Assembly (NCBI GenBank): GCA_002496905.1
Contig: DALV01000081.1
Coordinates: forward strand, 9,567 to 18,776
DNA: 9,210 nucleotides
DNA from: Euryarchaeota archaeon UBA105
GTDB taxonomy: Archaea > Thermoplasmatota > Poseidoniia > Poseidoniales > Thalassarchaeaceae
Direction: 5' to 3'
The notes beneath the pieces are model-generated. The model did no database searches. It was given only the letters and a program-made list of their open reading frames with translations, and had not been told where the DNA came from. Below, one piece after another: positions 1 to 6,339 of the stretch (position 1 is its first letter; each line of letters starts with the position of its first letter). A program made the position numbers and the translations under genes.

Positions 1-2
1 AA

Positions 3-2681
3 TTAACTGAATTGGAAGCTGCAAGTTTCGCAAGAAGATGCGCCGACCGAAGCCTCTGTTCCACAAACAGGACAAACATCAGGGGCCACTATTGTTGCAT
101 GCTGCGACTCTTCCTCGCGGTCATCTGAATCTTCCATGGTCTCTTCATTTTCATCAGTCATCGATTCTACATTCTGTACCTGAGGCATGGACAAGTCAAC
201 ATCAACATCTGAATTTGAGTCCACATCTTCTTCTTTATTTTCCTCGGTTTGAGGTTCTGAATAAAATTCGGATTGCGGAACAACATCAGGGGTGTCTAGA
301 TTCATTCTGGTAGACTCATCAACCCAGTCTGGTAGGTTCGGTTCCTCATCTACTTCGTCACCGAAAGTTGCTCCGTGGTAGTCTTGAGCATCTGCTACTT
401 TGTATTCACTTTCGGAGTCTCCTTGAATTTCGAAAACTACCTCTATTCGCTCGTCCTTTTCGATTCTACCGATAGGCCAAGTTACATGCGTCCCTTCTCT
501 GGCAGACTCCTTACTAAAGTCTAAAACTCTCTCTCCGGATTGATTCGAGCGAACAGTAGATTTTTCGATATTGAAAGTGCCTGGGACTACATCGTGAAGA
601 GATAAATCCTCTAGAGCACTATCTGAGTCGTTTTGGAACATTAAGAGGATTTCATATCTGCCAGGACCTGCTGCTGGAAACACTTCTTTCCCGGTTGAGA
701 ACCTTCTGCGGCGATGAACTACACGAATTAATGGAGTGCGGTTACAGTGACGGGTAGCTACTGGACCGAATCTTTCCATACTGAAATCGGCCCGAATTGG
801 AGCAGCGAGTTTTTCATTTTGAGGAGAGGGGTCATCGGCATGTAATGGATAAGTTATGGTCAATGATTTACCAGGTTGCAATCCGAGAGGCGCTGATGTC
901 CCTACGGTAATCCTTAGCGCGTGGCCTTGCGAATCTGGAGACACCAATTGTTCTTCTATCTGTGTGCCATCGACTACCTCTATTCTGTATTGATCTTCAT
1001 TAAGATCGGAGCCTTCCATTTCAATTCGTAGTTGATTAGTAGCAGGTGCTTCGAAAATACCCGGGATATCATCGAGTAATCGCATCACGTTAATTGGTGC
1101 AGACCCGGTGTTTTCTATTACCGTTATACAATCTAAGTCCGATGCGACATAGGAGCGTATTCGGGAAATGCTGTACTGTTTGTTTACCTCAGCATCTAGG
1201 ACCTTGAAGCTCCTTTCTTTTAATTCTAAAATTCCAGTGGATTCGACATTAGCTCTTGGTAAAATCGAATAGTTGATTTCATGCGTGAAATTGGGCTTAT
1301 CTATTGCTTCAATTCTCTTTTCTATCGAGTCCCAAAGACCTTCGGGGGGTATCTCCTCTCTAATATCTTCCATTTCTAAGAATGGATTACTGCGACCCGC
1401 CAGCCAAACAGTTGCACCGGATAGGCTGACAACAAAAGAAGACCGGTTTTCTACTACTAACTTGCAGTGGAATACATCTGGCCTATCGTCTTCCTTAGGT
1501 GAAACATAGCCAAATTGACGGGCTCTAGAATTTACCGAATCAAATTGTGCCCTTGAGACAGTTGCTTCACAAGAATATGCAGCACTGACTGTGCCAGTTG
1601 CGAAGCGTTGAATCGTCCTAGTGGTGACTCTTGGGGTTATTTCTAAGGAAGCAGTATCGCCAACTGGGAGCCTACCAATGCGCCAAATCAATTCATTGTC
1701 CTTTATGTCGTATTCAGGGCCGTCTGATAATTCAAAATTATCCGGGAGGGCTCTTCTAACTACGACATCTGTCAAACTTACCGGAGCAATATTTTCAACA
1801 CTAAGTCGTATAAGCACCTCTTGTGCATGTTCGGAATATACCATGGATAGACTCGATTCTTGAGGGCGTTCTGGTTCAGTGTCAATATGCTCCCTAAGAA
1901 CCAACATTCTGGGACCTGATGCCGTATATGGAAGGGTGGTGGTTTGTGTCGCATCTAATTCACGTACTGTGATTGCCCCCCCTCCTATATCTGTAGAAGC
2001 AGTATTTTGTAGCAATACTTCTATGTCCCATGCACGGTCTTTTCGACTAGAATTTCGTAGAATTAGTTCGCCGTCGATGGATTGTTGTCTAACTGTGCCA
2101 TCAGGATTGAGTACTGATTCTTCCTTCTCCTTTAGAGTGACATACAATTTATCGCCAGGAATTGAGTCTACTTCACTAGATGGCCGCAGATTACTCGATA
2201 GGGCTAGTTGAGGTTCATCTACATCCTCAGATTCTGGTTTAGAGTCGTCTTCCTCCGTGAATGCTCTATCAAGAGCAGTGTTCCAATCTTCGGAACTTAA
2301 GTCAGAAATTTCCTGAGATTCATCATCAGGATCTTCTTCCTCCATTTCTTCTAGAGATGCTAGGCTGTCATCGAATGATTGAATGTCAAGTTCATCTACA
2401 TCCCATGATTCTTCGTCCTCTTCTTCGTTCGCTTCGAATCCAGGCGGAGGAGGTGGAGGTGTATCTAATCCAGGGGGTGGTGGTGGAGGGGACTCGCTAT
2501 AATCTAAAGAAGGCAATTCATCTATTAATTGGGAAATTTTTTCCATATCTGAACCTTCATCCGCCTCATCTTCTATTGCAAGACCGGCCTCTTCCTCTTT
2601 GTCATCTAAGCCGAAGCCAGGAGGGGGTGGAGGGGGAGGGATAGGGGGCATTCCCGGAGGTGGCGGTGGAGTATCGGACAT
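3..2681 (-). CDS. Large acidic polyproline / Ig-like (DUF11-type) repeat protein with C-terminal zinc ribbon, function unknown
   Basis: I do not recognise a named family for the whole protein (892 aa). Visible order: residues 1-22 hold polyproline runs (7 consecutive prolines at 15-21); 23-64 are acidic; two PPPPPPG tracts lie at 65-71 and 75-81; 82-158 are very rich in Asp/Glu. Residues about 200-760 are beta-rich, with at least three units resembling the DUF11/CARDB Ig-like fold (about 286-350, 512-612, 675-755). Two show the pattern N-x-(hydrophobic/Ser)-x-D-V-V-x-x-x-x-P-x-x-F, ending in a W-x-I-G-R-(L/I) strand. A second acidic tail (775-860) precedes a zinc ribbon, C870-x2-C873-x10-C884-x2-C887. 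There is no signal peptide or membrane segment, so a cytoplasmic location is inferred, unlike most DUF11 proteins. I start at the ATG at 2681 rather than the in-frame ATG at 2819: the GAGGGT motif lies 9 bases upstream, and the longer form would overlap the divergent GTPase gene. Confidence 0.85.
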   Translation of the reverse strand: MSDTPPPPPGMPPIPPPPPPPGFGLDDKEEEAGLAIEDEADEGSDMEKISQLIDELPSLDYSESPPPPPPGLDTPPPPPPGFEANEEEDEESWDVDELDIQSFDDSLASLEEMEEEDPDDESQEISDLSSEDWNTALDRAFTEEDDSKPESEDVDEPQLALSSNLRPSSEVDSIPGDKLYVTLKEKEESVLNPDGTVRQQSIDGELILRNSSRKDRAWDIEVLLQNTASTDIGGGAITVRELDATQTTTLPYTASGPRMLVLREHIDTEPERPQESSLSMVYSEHAQEVLIRLSVENIAPVSLTDVVVRRALPDNFELSDGPEYDIKDNELIWRIGRLPVGDTASLEITPRVTTRTIQRFATGTVSAAYSCEATVSRAQFDSVNSRARQFGYVSPKEDDRPDVFHCKLVVENRSSFVVSLSGATVWLAGRSNPFLEMEDIREEIPPEGLWDSIEKRIEAIDKPNFTHEINYSILPRANVESTGILELKERSFKVLDAEVNKQYSISRIRSYVASDLDCITVIENTGSAPINVMRLLDDIPGIFEAPATNQLRIEMEGSDLNEDQYRIEVVDGTQIEEQLVSPDSQGHALRITVGTSAPLGLQPGKSLTITYPLHADDPSPQNEKLAAPIRADFSMERFGPVATRHCNRTPLIRVVHRRRRFSTGKEVFPAAGPGRYEILLMFQNDSDSALEDLSLHDVVPGTFNIEKSTVRSNQSGERVLDFSKESAREGTHVTWPIGRIEKDERIEVVFEIQGDSESEYKVADAQDYHGATFGDEVDEEPNLPDWVDESTRMNLDTPDVVPQSEFYSEPQTEENKEEDVDSNSDVDVDLSMPQVQNVESMTDENEETMEDSDDREEESQHATIVAPDVCPVCGTEASVGASSCETCSFQFS

Positions 2682-2690
2682 GGCAGATGC

Positions 2691-2697
2691 ACCCTCT
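2691..2697 (-). promoter_or_regulatory. Shine-Dalgarno-like site for the 892-aa gene
   Basis: On the minus strand the bases read AGAGGGT, 9 bases before the ATG at 2681. This supports the internal start over the longer in-frame alternative at 2819. Confidence 0.5.
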
Positions 2698-2745
2698 GGG
2701 GTAGGTATTGACGTGCATTGGATTGGTTTAACCGTTGCTCGTCCA

Positions 2746-2760
2746 CAGTCCTTCGGACTG
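2746..2760. repeat. Perfect inverted repeat between divergent genes (possible operator or hairpin)
   Basis: CAGTCC-TTC-GGACTG: six-base arms separated by three bases, in the 126-base region between the starts at 2681 and 2808. A second short symmetric word, GGTTTAACC, sits at 2725-2733. Either could be a protein-binding site or chance; no regulator is linked to them here. Confidence 0.35.
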
Positions 2761-2807
2761 AATCCAAACACGAATGGTTGAATTACTGCTCCTCCCAGCA
2801 AAGGCCC

Positions 2808-3653
2808 GTGAGCAATCAAGACGGAACCACTCCACCAGTAATCTTTGTTGTAGGCACAGCGGGTGCTGGAAAGAGCAGTCTAGTGACTGCTTTTCAGCGA
2901 TGGGCGAGATTTTTACAGATCGATGTACTAACAATTAATCTCGACCCAGGTGCTGAAAGAGTCCATTATGATCCAGAATTTGACGTGCGAGATCTGGTCT
3001 CTTTATCCGATGTTATGGATGAGTATGACCTTGGACCCAATGGAGCTCAAATTCTTGCTGCCGACCTAGTTGCTTCACAAGCTATAGATGTCTTCGATGA
3101 AATTGAAGGTATTTCAGGGGACATTTTGGTTATTGATACCCCTGGGCAAGTTGAGTTATTCGCATTCCGCGAGGCAAGCAGCCATTTGGTCGAGGTTTTG
3201 GGCCAAGGCCGTGCTTGTCTCGCATTCCTATTCGACCCTATGTTGTCACAAACACCGAGTGGATTTGTATCACAAATGCTCCTTTCCTCAATCGTCCACT
3301 TTAGACTGGGGCTTCCAACGGCAAACTTTCTTTCGAAAGCAGATTTGCTAGAACCTGAAATATTGGATAAAATTCTCGAATGGGGAGAGAATCTCGATGT
3401 TTTAGAGGCGGCACTATACGAGGAATCTGCTGCTGAATCAATGGATCAAAATTCCAGTACTTCGCGAGCCGAATTTGCCATTGGTCAACTTAGGATGATG
3501 CAACATGCCGCAATTCAACCAGGGCTAATTCCGCTTTCTAGCGAGGAGGAAGAAGGCTTAGCGGATATGCTAACCTTTGCCCAAACAATCTTTGGCGGAA
3601 TGGCCGATATGAGAGATGGATTTGCAGGAGACATTGAACATGAGCAACAATGA
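2808..3653 (+). CDS. GPN-loop GTPase (XAB1/Npa3-like ATP/GTP-binding protein)
   Basis: The 281-aa protein is colinear with the GPN-loop GTPase family. Motifs in order: P-loop GTAGAGKS at 16-23; NLDPGAE at 44-50; the family-defining Gly-Pro-Asn at 76-78, inside LGPNGA; DTPGQ (G3) at 110-114; SKAD at 176-179 in the place of the usual NKxD base-recognition motif; and a Ser-Ser near 244 as G5. In the family the GPN loop inserts into the partner's active site in a homodimer. Eukaryotic members help assemble RNA polymerase; the archaeal role is unsettled. I chose the GTG at 2808, eight codons before the hydrophobic first strand. The only in-frame ATG (2718) would add a 30-residue leader unlike the family and overlapping the intergenic inverted repeat. 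The ribosome-binding site is weak (AAGG, 3 bases away). The gene overlaps the next one by 14 bases, so co-expression is likely. Confidence 0.93.
   Translation: MSNQDGTTPPVIFVVGTAGAGKSSLVTAFQRWARFLQIDVLTINLDPGAERVHYDPEFDVRDLVSLSDVMDEYDLGPNGAQILAADLVASQAIDVFDEIEGISGDILVIDTPGQVELFAFREASSHLVEVLGQGRACLAFLFDPMLSQTPSGFVSQMLLSSIVHFRLGLPTANFLSKADLLEPEILDKILEWGENLDVLEAALYEESAAESMDQNSSTSRAEFAIGQLRMMQHAAIQPGLIPLSSEEEEGLADMLTFAQTIFGGMADMRDGFAGDIEHEQQ
3627..3630 (+). promoter_or_regulatory. Shine-Dalgarno site deciding the OTC start
   Basis: GGAG within GCAGGAGA, 9 bases before the ATG at 3640 and inside the end of the GTPase gene. It favours 3640 over the in-frame ATG at 3616, which has no such motif. 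Confidence 0.6.
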
Positions 3654-4590
3654 GAAAAACGACTTGCTAGCTATCGATGACTTAATTGATGATTTGGATG
3701 ACATAATTAATTGGGCAATAAAATACAAAAATGACGAATCAATTCATCAGGATTTCAAACCGTTAGACGGTATGGCAATAGGGTCCATTTATGAAAAACC
3801 ATCTACTAGAACTAGAGTTTCATTTGAAGTTGGAGTGAGTCGTCTTGGAGGACAGCCCTTGACCCTACTTGCCAATGACATTCAATTAGGAAAATCAGAA
3901 TCAATTGGAGATACTGCGGCTGTATTATCCCGCTTTTTGGATGGAATAACCTACCGATGTTTTGGCCATGCAGATGTGGAGGAATTGGCAAGAACATCTA
4001 CTGTTCCAGTAATCAATGCACTATCTGATTTACACCACCCCTGCCAATCTGCAGCTGATTTAATGGCCATACGCGAGCATGCTAATTCAGAAGGCCATAT
4101 CGCGTGGGTCGGGGACGGAAATAATGTATTCCACGATCTAGCACTTGCAGGATTAGCACTTGGCTATGATGTAAAATATGCCACTCCAGTTGGCATGGAA
4201 CCCGACTCAAATGTACTTTCACGATGTGAAGACATTGCTTCCAAAACCGGGGCGAAAATAATTGGCACAAATGACCCAATCGAGGCTGTGAAAAACGCCG
4301 CAGTAATCTATACTGATATTTTCGTTTCTATGGGTGAAGAACATATCACTGACAAGTTTTCTGCATTTGAAGGATTCCAAGTTAATGAAGAACTAGTAGC
4401 TCATGCTCACCATGATTATGTATTCATGCATTGTTTGCCGGCACATAGAGGAGAGGAAGTCACTGATGCCGTAATTGACTCTCGAAATAGCATAGTTTTG
4501 GACCAGGCGGAGAATAGAATGTGGGCTCAAATGTCAATTCTTACCTATCTGTGTAATAATGATGCTTGGCATGCATACAATGAGATGTAA
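3640..4590 (+). CDS. argF: Ornithine carbamoyltransferase (anabolic)
   Basis: Transfers the carbamoyl group from carbamoyl phosphate to ornithine, giving citrulline for arginine synthesis in the cytoplasm. The 316-aa length is normal for the family. Carbamoyl-phosphate site: STRTR at 55-59 and HPCQ at 133-136; LGKSES at 83-88 matches the flexible loop. Ornithine side: DGNN at 159-162, the SMG loop at 230-232 (diagnostic of OTC rather than aspartate transcarbamylase), and HCLP at 264-267 with the catalytic Cys265. The start at 3640 follows a GGAG site and lies 14 bases inside the GTPase gene, suggesting coupled translation. No other arginine gene is adjacent. The stop codon at 4588-4590 directly abuts the stop of the opposing UbiA gene. 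A short N-terminal extension from the ATG at 3616 is possible but less likely. A catabolic role (arginine deiminase pathway) is not supported by any neighbour. Confidence 0.96.
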   Translation: MSNNEKNDLLAIDDLIDDLDDIINWAIKYKNDESIHQDFKPLDGMAIGSIYEKPSTRTRVSFEVGVSRLGGQPLTLLANDIQLGKSESIGDTAAVLSRFLDGITYRCFGHADVEELARTSTVPVINALSDLHHPCQSAADLMAIREHANSEGHIAWVGDGNNVFHDLALAGLALGYDVKYATPVGMEPDSNVLSRCEDIASKTGAKIIGTNDPIEAVKNAAVIYTDIFVSMGEEHITDKFSAFEGFQVNEELVAHAHHDYVFMHCLPAHRGEEVTDAVIDSRNSIVLDQAENRMWAQMSILTYLCNNDAWHAYNEM

Positions 4591-4597
4591 TTACATC
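4584..4597. repeat. 14-bp perfect palindrome spanning the two abutting stop codons
   Basis: GATGTAATTACATC is perfectly self-complementary. It contains the last Met and stop codon (ATG TAA) of OTC on the plus strand and the last Met and stop codon (ATG TAA) of the UbiA gene on the minus strand. The spacer between the genes is zero bases. Confidence 0.9.
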
Positions 4598-5475
4598 AAT
4601 GCTGCTAAAATTAGGCCAATCATAGTAAAAGTCATTGAGATTTTTATCAACCTCGATGCAGCAGTATCTTCTGCCAAATAGATATGTTTCTTAACACTCA
4701 TTAGTGAAAATAACCCTGGTGCAATGAAAATTATGTGTAGTAATTCAAAAATTCCCAAGGCAAACGGAGTTAGTAAAGCGACTAAAGTAATTAGTAAAAT
4801 CACCCAGGATGTTAATCTAGCATTTTCTGCACCTACTCTCATTGCGTAGGTATTTCGTCCTTCATCCCCATCCATATCTTCAACATCTTTGATTATCTCA
4901 CGAGATAAATTGTATAGCGTTCCGATGAAAAACAGAGAAACAGCCCGTTCATTGAGTGGCTCAAACAACCCCGCAGCACCGAATAAAACTACTAATCCAA
5001 CAGATATTGAAATAGCTAGATTCCCAGGTAAACCCTTATTTTTCAATCCTAATAATATTCTGTCATCTTCATAATTTACTAGGAGAGTTAATGCGATAAT
5101 CCAGATGAAAATCGTAGGATACCAGTCTTCGAAATTTTCCGTCATCGCATTAGCTATTTGGCCTGCTAAGAATAGTGAAACAAAGGAGATAAGGCAGGTC
5201 AATATAATTGCTGTAAGAGCTAAAGATTGACTTATTCGGCCAGAAGGCAAGGGTCTATCTGGCCGATTTATTTTATCAATTTCAAGATCTAGATAATCGT
5301 TCAGAGCATTCCATGATGCCATGAAAGAATATACCGACAATGCCAAGAGAGCTGTAATTTTCAGATTGTCACCCGTCGGGAAATCCTCTAGGGTAAGAAT
5401 TGCTCCAAGGAATACTCCTACAAATCCAGTAACACAATTTCCTGCGCGGAATAAATCTAGCCAGTCTCGAACCAT
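4591..5475 (-). CDS. UbiA-family prenyltransferase, probable (S)-2,3-di-O-geranylgeranylglyceryl phosphate synthase
   Basis: In archaea this UbiA group adds the second geranylgeranyl chain to geranylgeranylglyceryl phosphate, forming the ether core of membrane lipids. The 294-aa protein has about nine hydrophobic segments (roughly 14-29, 42-57, 84-107, 119-135, 152-171, 178-190, 222-243, 245-260, 276-293). The first Asp-rich motif, N59-D60-x2-D63-x3-D67 followed by RPDRPLPSG, and the second, D197-x2-D200-x-D202-x-D204 followed by GRNTYA, are the Mg2+/diphosphate-binding motifs of the superfamily. The only Met start is at 5475; no strong ribosome-binding site precedes it. Two small genes lie upstream on the same strand, 46 bases away, and may share its transcript. 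UbiA relatives making heme or quinones share both motifs. The archaeal-lipid role is inferred from overall resemblance and the archaeal setting. Confidence 0.88.
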   Translation of the reverse strand: MVRDWLDLFRAGNCVTGFVGVFLGAILTLEDFPTGDNLKITALLALSVYSFMASWNALNDYLDLEIDKINRPDRPLPSGRISQSLALTAIILTCLISFVSLFLAGQIANAMTENFEDWYPTIFIWIIALTLLVNYEDDRILLGLKNKGLPGNLAISISVGLVVLFGAAGLFEPLNERAVSLFFIGTLYNLSREIIKDVEDMDGDEGRNTYAMRVGAENARLTSWVILLITLVALLTPFALGIFELLHIIFIAPGLFSLMSVKKHIYLAEDTAASRLIKISMTFTMIGLILAALM

Positions 5476-5521
5476 TTCTACGCAATACGGAAGAGTATCT
5501 CAGTCTTCATTCCTTGCACGC

Positions 5522-5776
5522 TTAAACTGTTGGAATCAGTGGTTCGGTTGATAATGACCACACGCAGACTGTGTATACACTGCCTCTGAATTGACCCCTT
5601 TGATGGCCCACCTTAGCAAAGCGAGGATCTTTGGCTAGAATATTTCCTACTTGATTCATAGTGGCGCCCCATCTAAATCTTTCATTTAAGTGATCAAATA
5701 CCTCAACCGTATTGGCTGCTCCTTTTTCTTCAAGTAGCACCAATACAGCTTCTCGTAATCTTCGAGTGCGGGACAT
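5522..5776 (-). CDS. Small winged-helix-like protein, function unknown
   Basis: An 84-aa basic protein. Residues about 5-65 read as a helix-turn-helix plus wing: a basic N-terminal helix (RTRRLREAVLVLLEEKG), a second helix (TVEVFDHLNERF), and then a TMNQVGNILAKDPRFAKVG segment. That last segment has the pattern of the recognition helix and wing seen in HARE-HTH-like and other winged-helix domains. After it, YTVCVW looks like a closing beta strand. The start is well supported: GGAGG lies 7 bases upstream, and the ATG overlaps the upstream stop as TGATG. It could be a DNA-binding regulator or an RNA/protein interaction module; nothing visible decides this. It precedes the UbiA gene by 46 bases on the same strand. 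I am confident it is a gene, moderately confident of the fold, and do not know its role. Confidence 0.8.
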   Translation of the reverse strand: MSRTRRLREAVLVLLEEKGAANTVEVFDHLNERFRWGATMNQVGNILAKDPRFAKVGHQRGQFRGSVYTVCVWSLSTEPLIPTV

Positions 5777-6051
5777 CAGATAGCCTCCACTGTGACTTTT
5801 CTCGAAGCAAGAACGCGGGAATGCAATCCACTCCAGCTAGATGGGCTGACATTAATCTCTATGGCACGTTGTGGCATAGGTTGCCATAGACCGTCTGTAG
5901 CATTTCCATTCGATGAATTAACTAACACCTCAGAATTACACCTGGTAGAGTTACCAGTGGTCTTGTTTAGGCTAGAAAATGACACTACACGTACAGGTTC
6001 TGGCCGCTTTCTGTAAACTAGGCGGGTATCGCAGTTTGGTCTTTGGTTCAT
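5776..6051 (-). CDS. Hypothetical 91-aa protein, translationally coupled to the winged-helix gene
   Basis: Not recognised. From the ATG at 6051 it gives 91 aa, basic at the N-terminus (RLVYRKRPEPVRVV), rich in Ser and Asn in the middle (about 24-50), with a short mixed hydrophobic C-terminus (RAIEINVSPSSWSGLHSRV and on to VTVEAI). It has no signal peptide or membrane segment. Its main support is position: its TGA overlaps the ATG of the next gene (TGATG), and the reading frame stays open for 127 codons. Longer starts at 6075 or 6159 are possible. The 6159 start would run through AT-rich candidate promoter sequence and encode an unusual F/T-rich leader, so I prefer 6051. No clear ribosome-binding site precedes 6051. 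The antisense frame (5792-6016) is also open, so real coding status needs comparison with relatives. Confidence 0.55.
   Translation of the reverse strand: MNQRPNCDTRLVYRKRPEPVRVVSFSSLNKTTGNSTRCNSEVLVNSSNGNATDGLWQPMPQRAIEINVSPSSWSGLHSRVLASRKVTVEAI
5784..5788 (-). promoter_or_regulatory. Strong Shine-Dalgarno site (GGAGG) for the winged-helix gene
   Basis: GGAGG on the minus strand, 7 bases before the ATG at 5776 and inside the last codons of the 91-aa gene. Combined with the TGATG overlap, it points to translational coupling of the two small genes. It is the best ribosome-binding site in the window. Confidence 0.75.
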
Positions 6052-6097
6052 AGCCCGATGTCGGTCGATCAGCATATCAATGAAGACAGAAGAGTGC

Positions 6098-6115
6098 AAA
6101 GTGAAAGTGAAAGTG
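6098..6115. repeat. Short tandem repeat, three copies of AAAGTG
   Basis: Three perfect, adjacent hexamers on the plus strand, lying upstream of the small-protein genes (reading CACTTT on their strand). It could be part of their leader or a binding site; chance is not excluded. Confidence 0.6.
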
Positions 6116-6126
6116 TATATCCACCG

Positions 6127-6136
6127 TAAAAATATA
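6127..6136 (-). promoter_or_regulatory. Candidate TATA box for the small-protein/UbiA transcript
   Basis: Minus strand TATATTTTTA. About 25 bases further on would put a transcript start near 6105, leaving a leader of about 50 bases before the ATG at 6051. A second AT-rich candidate, GGATATACA, lies at 6114-6122. No BRE or start site can be seen with certainty. Confidence 0.3.
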
Positions 6137-6150
6137 CCCTCCATCGTTTT

Positions 6151-6160
6151 CAAATACATA
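6151..6160 (+). promoter_or_regulatory. Candidate TATA element for tRNA-Glu
   Basis: CAAATACATA centred about 26 bases before the mature tRNA 5' end, the usual archaeal spacing. The match to the TTTAWATA consensus is weak; the better AT run at 6128-6136 is about 50 bases upstream. Confidence 0.3.
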
Positions 6161-6181
6161 GCCTCAGTCGCCGTGGTACAC

Positions 6182-6259
6182 GCTCGTGTAGTGTAGTTCG
6201 GTCCATCATGACGGGTTCTCGATCCGTCGACCCGGGTTCAAATCCCGGCACGAGCACCA
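6182..6259 (+). tRNA. tRNA-Glu (anticodon CTC), with encoded CCA
   Basis: It folds fully by hand. The acceptor stem GCTCGTG (6182-6188) pairs perfectly with CACGAGC (6249-6255), followed by discriminator A6256 and a genome-encoded CCA (6257-6259). The anticodon stem ACGGG/TCCGT (6211-6215/6223-6227, closing G-U) encloses the loop TTCTCGA, with T33 and anticodon CTC at 6218-6220, reading GAG. The T-arm is CCGGG-TTCAAAT-CCCGG (6232-6248). The D-arm is the weak G-U-closed form seen in archaeal tRNA-Glu. There is no intron. GMP reductase starts 80 bases downstream on the same strand. Confidence 0.96.
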
Positions 6260-6339
6260 TAGAATAATTTCATCTTCAATGGATATAGAATGCGTCAGAA
6301 CGGTCTTAAATGGACCTTCGTTGGAGTAGTAAGGTTCAG

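Noticed and set aside
2599..2781. Glycine-rich plus-strand reading frame
   Set aside because: It is the mirror of the polyproline codons on the minus strand, with no other support.
2718..2807. 30-residue leader on the GPN GTPase from the ATG at 2718
   Set aside because: The leader does not resemble the family, where the P-loop lies near the N-terminus, and it covers the intergenic inverted repeat. The GTG at 2808 fits better, though its ribosome site is weak.
2682..2819. 46-residue N-terminal extension of the large minus-strand protein (start at 2819)
   Set aside because: It would overlap the GTPase start and lacks the ribosome site seen before 2681; the polyproline-type MSDTPPPPPG start at 2681 is more natural.
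5792..6016. 74-codon plus-strand frame opposite the 91-aa gene
   Set aside because: It has no coupling, ribosome site or recognisable motif; the minus frame has the TGATG overlap with a well-supported gene.
5776..6051. 91-aa protein as a KEOPS Pcc1 subunit
   Set aside because: Size and a C-terminal strand-Ser-Ser-helix pattern are vaguely similar, but the LRAxxNSxLR core of Pcc1 is absent.
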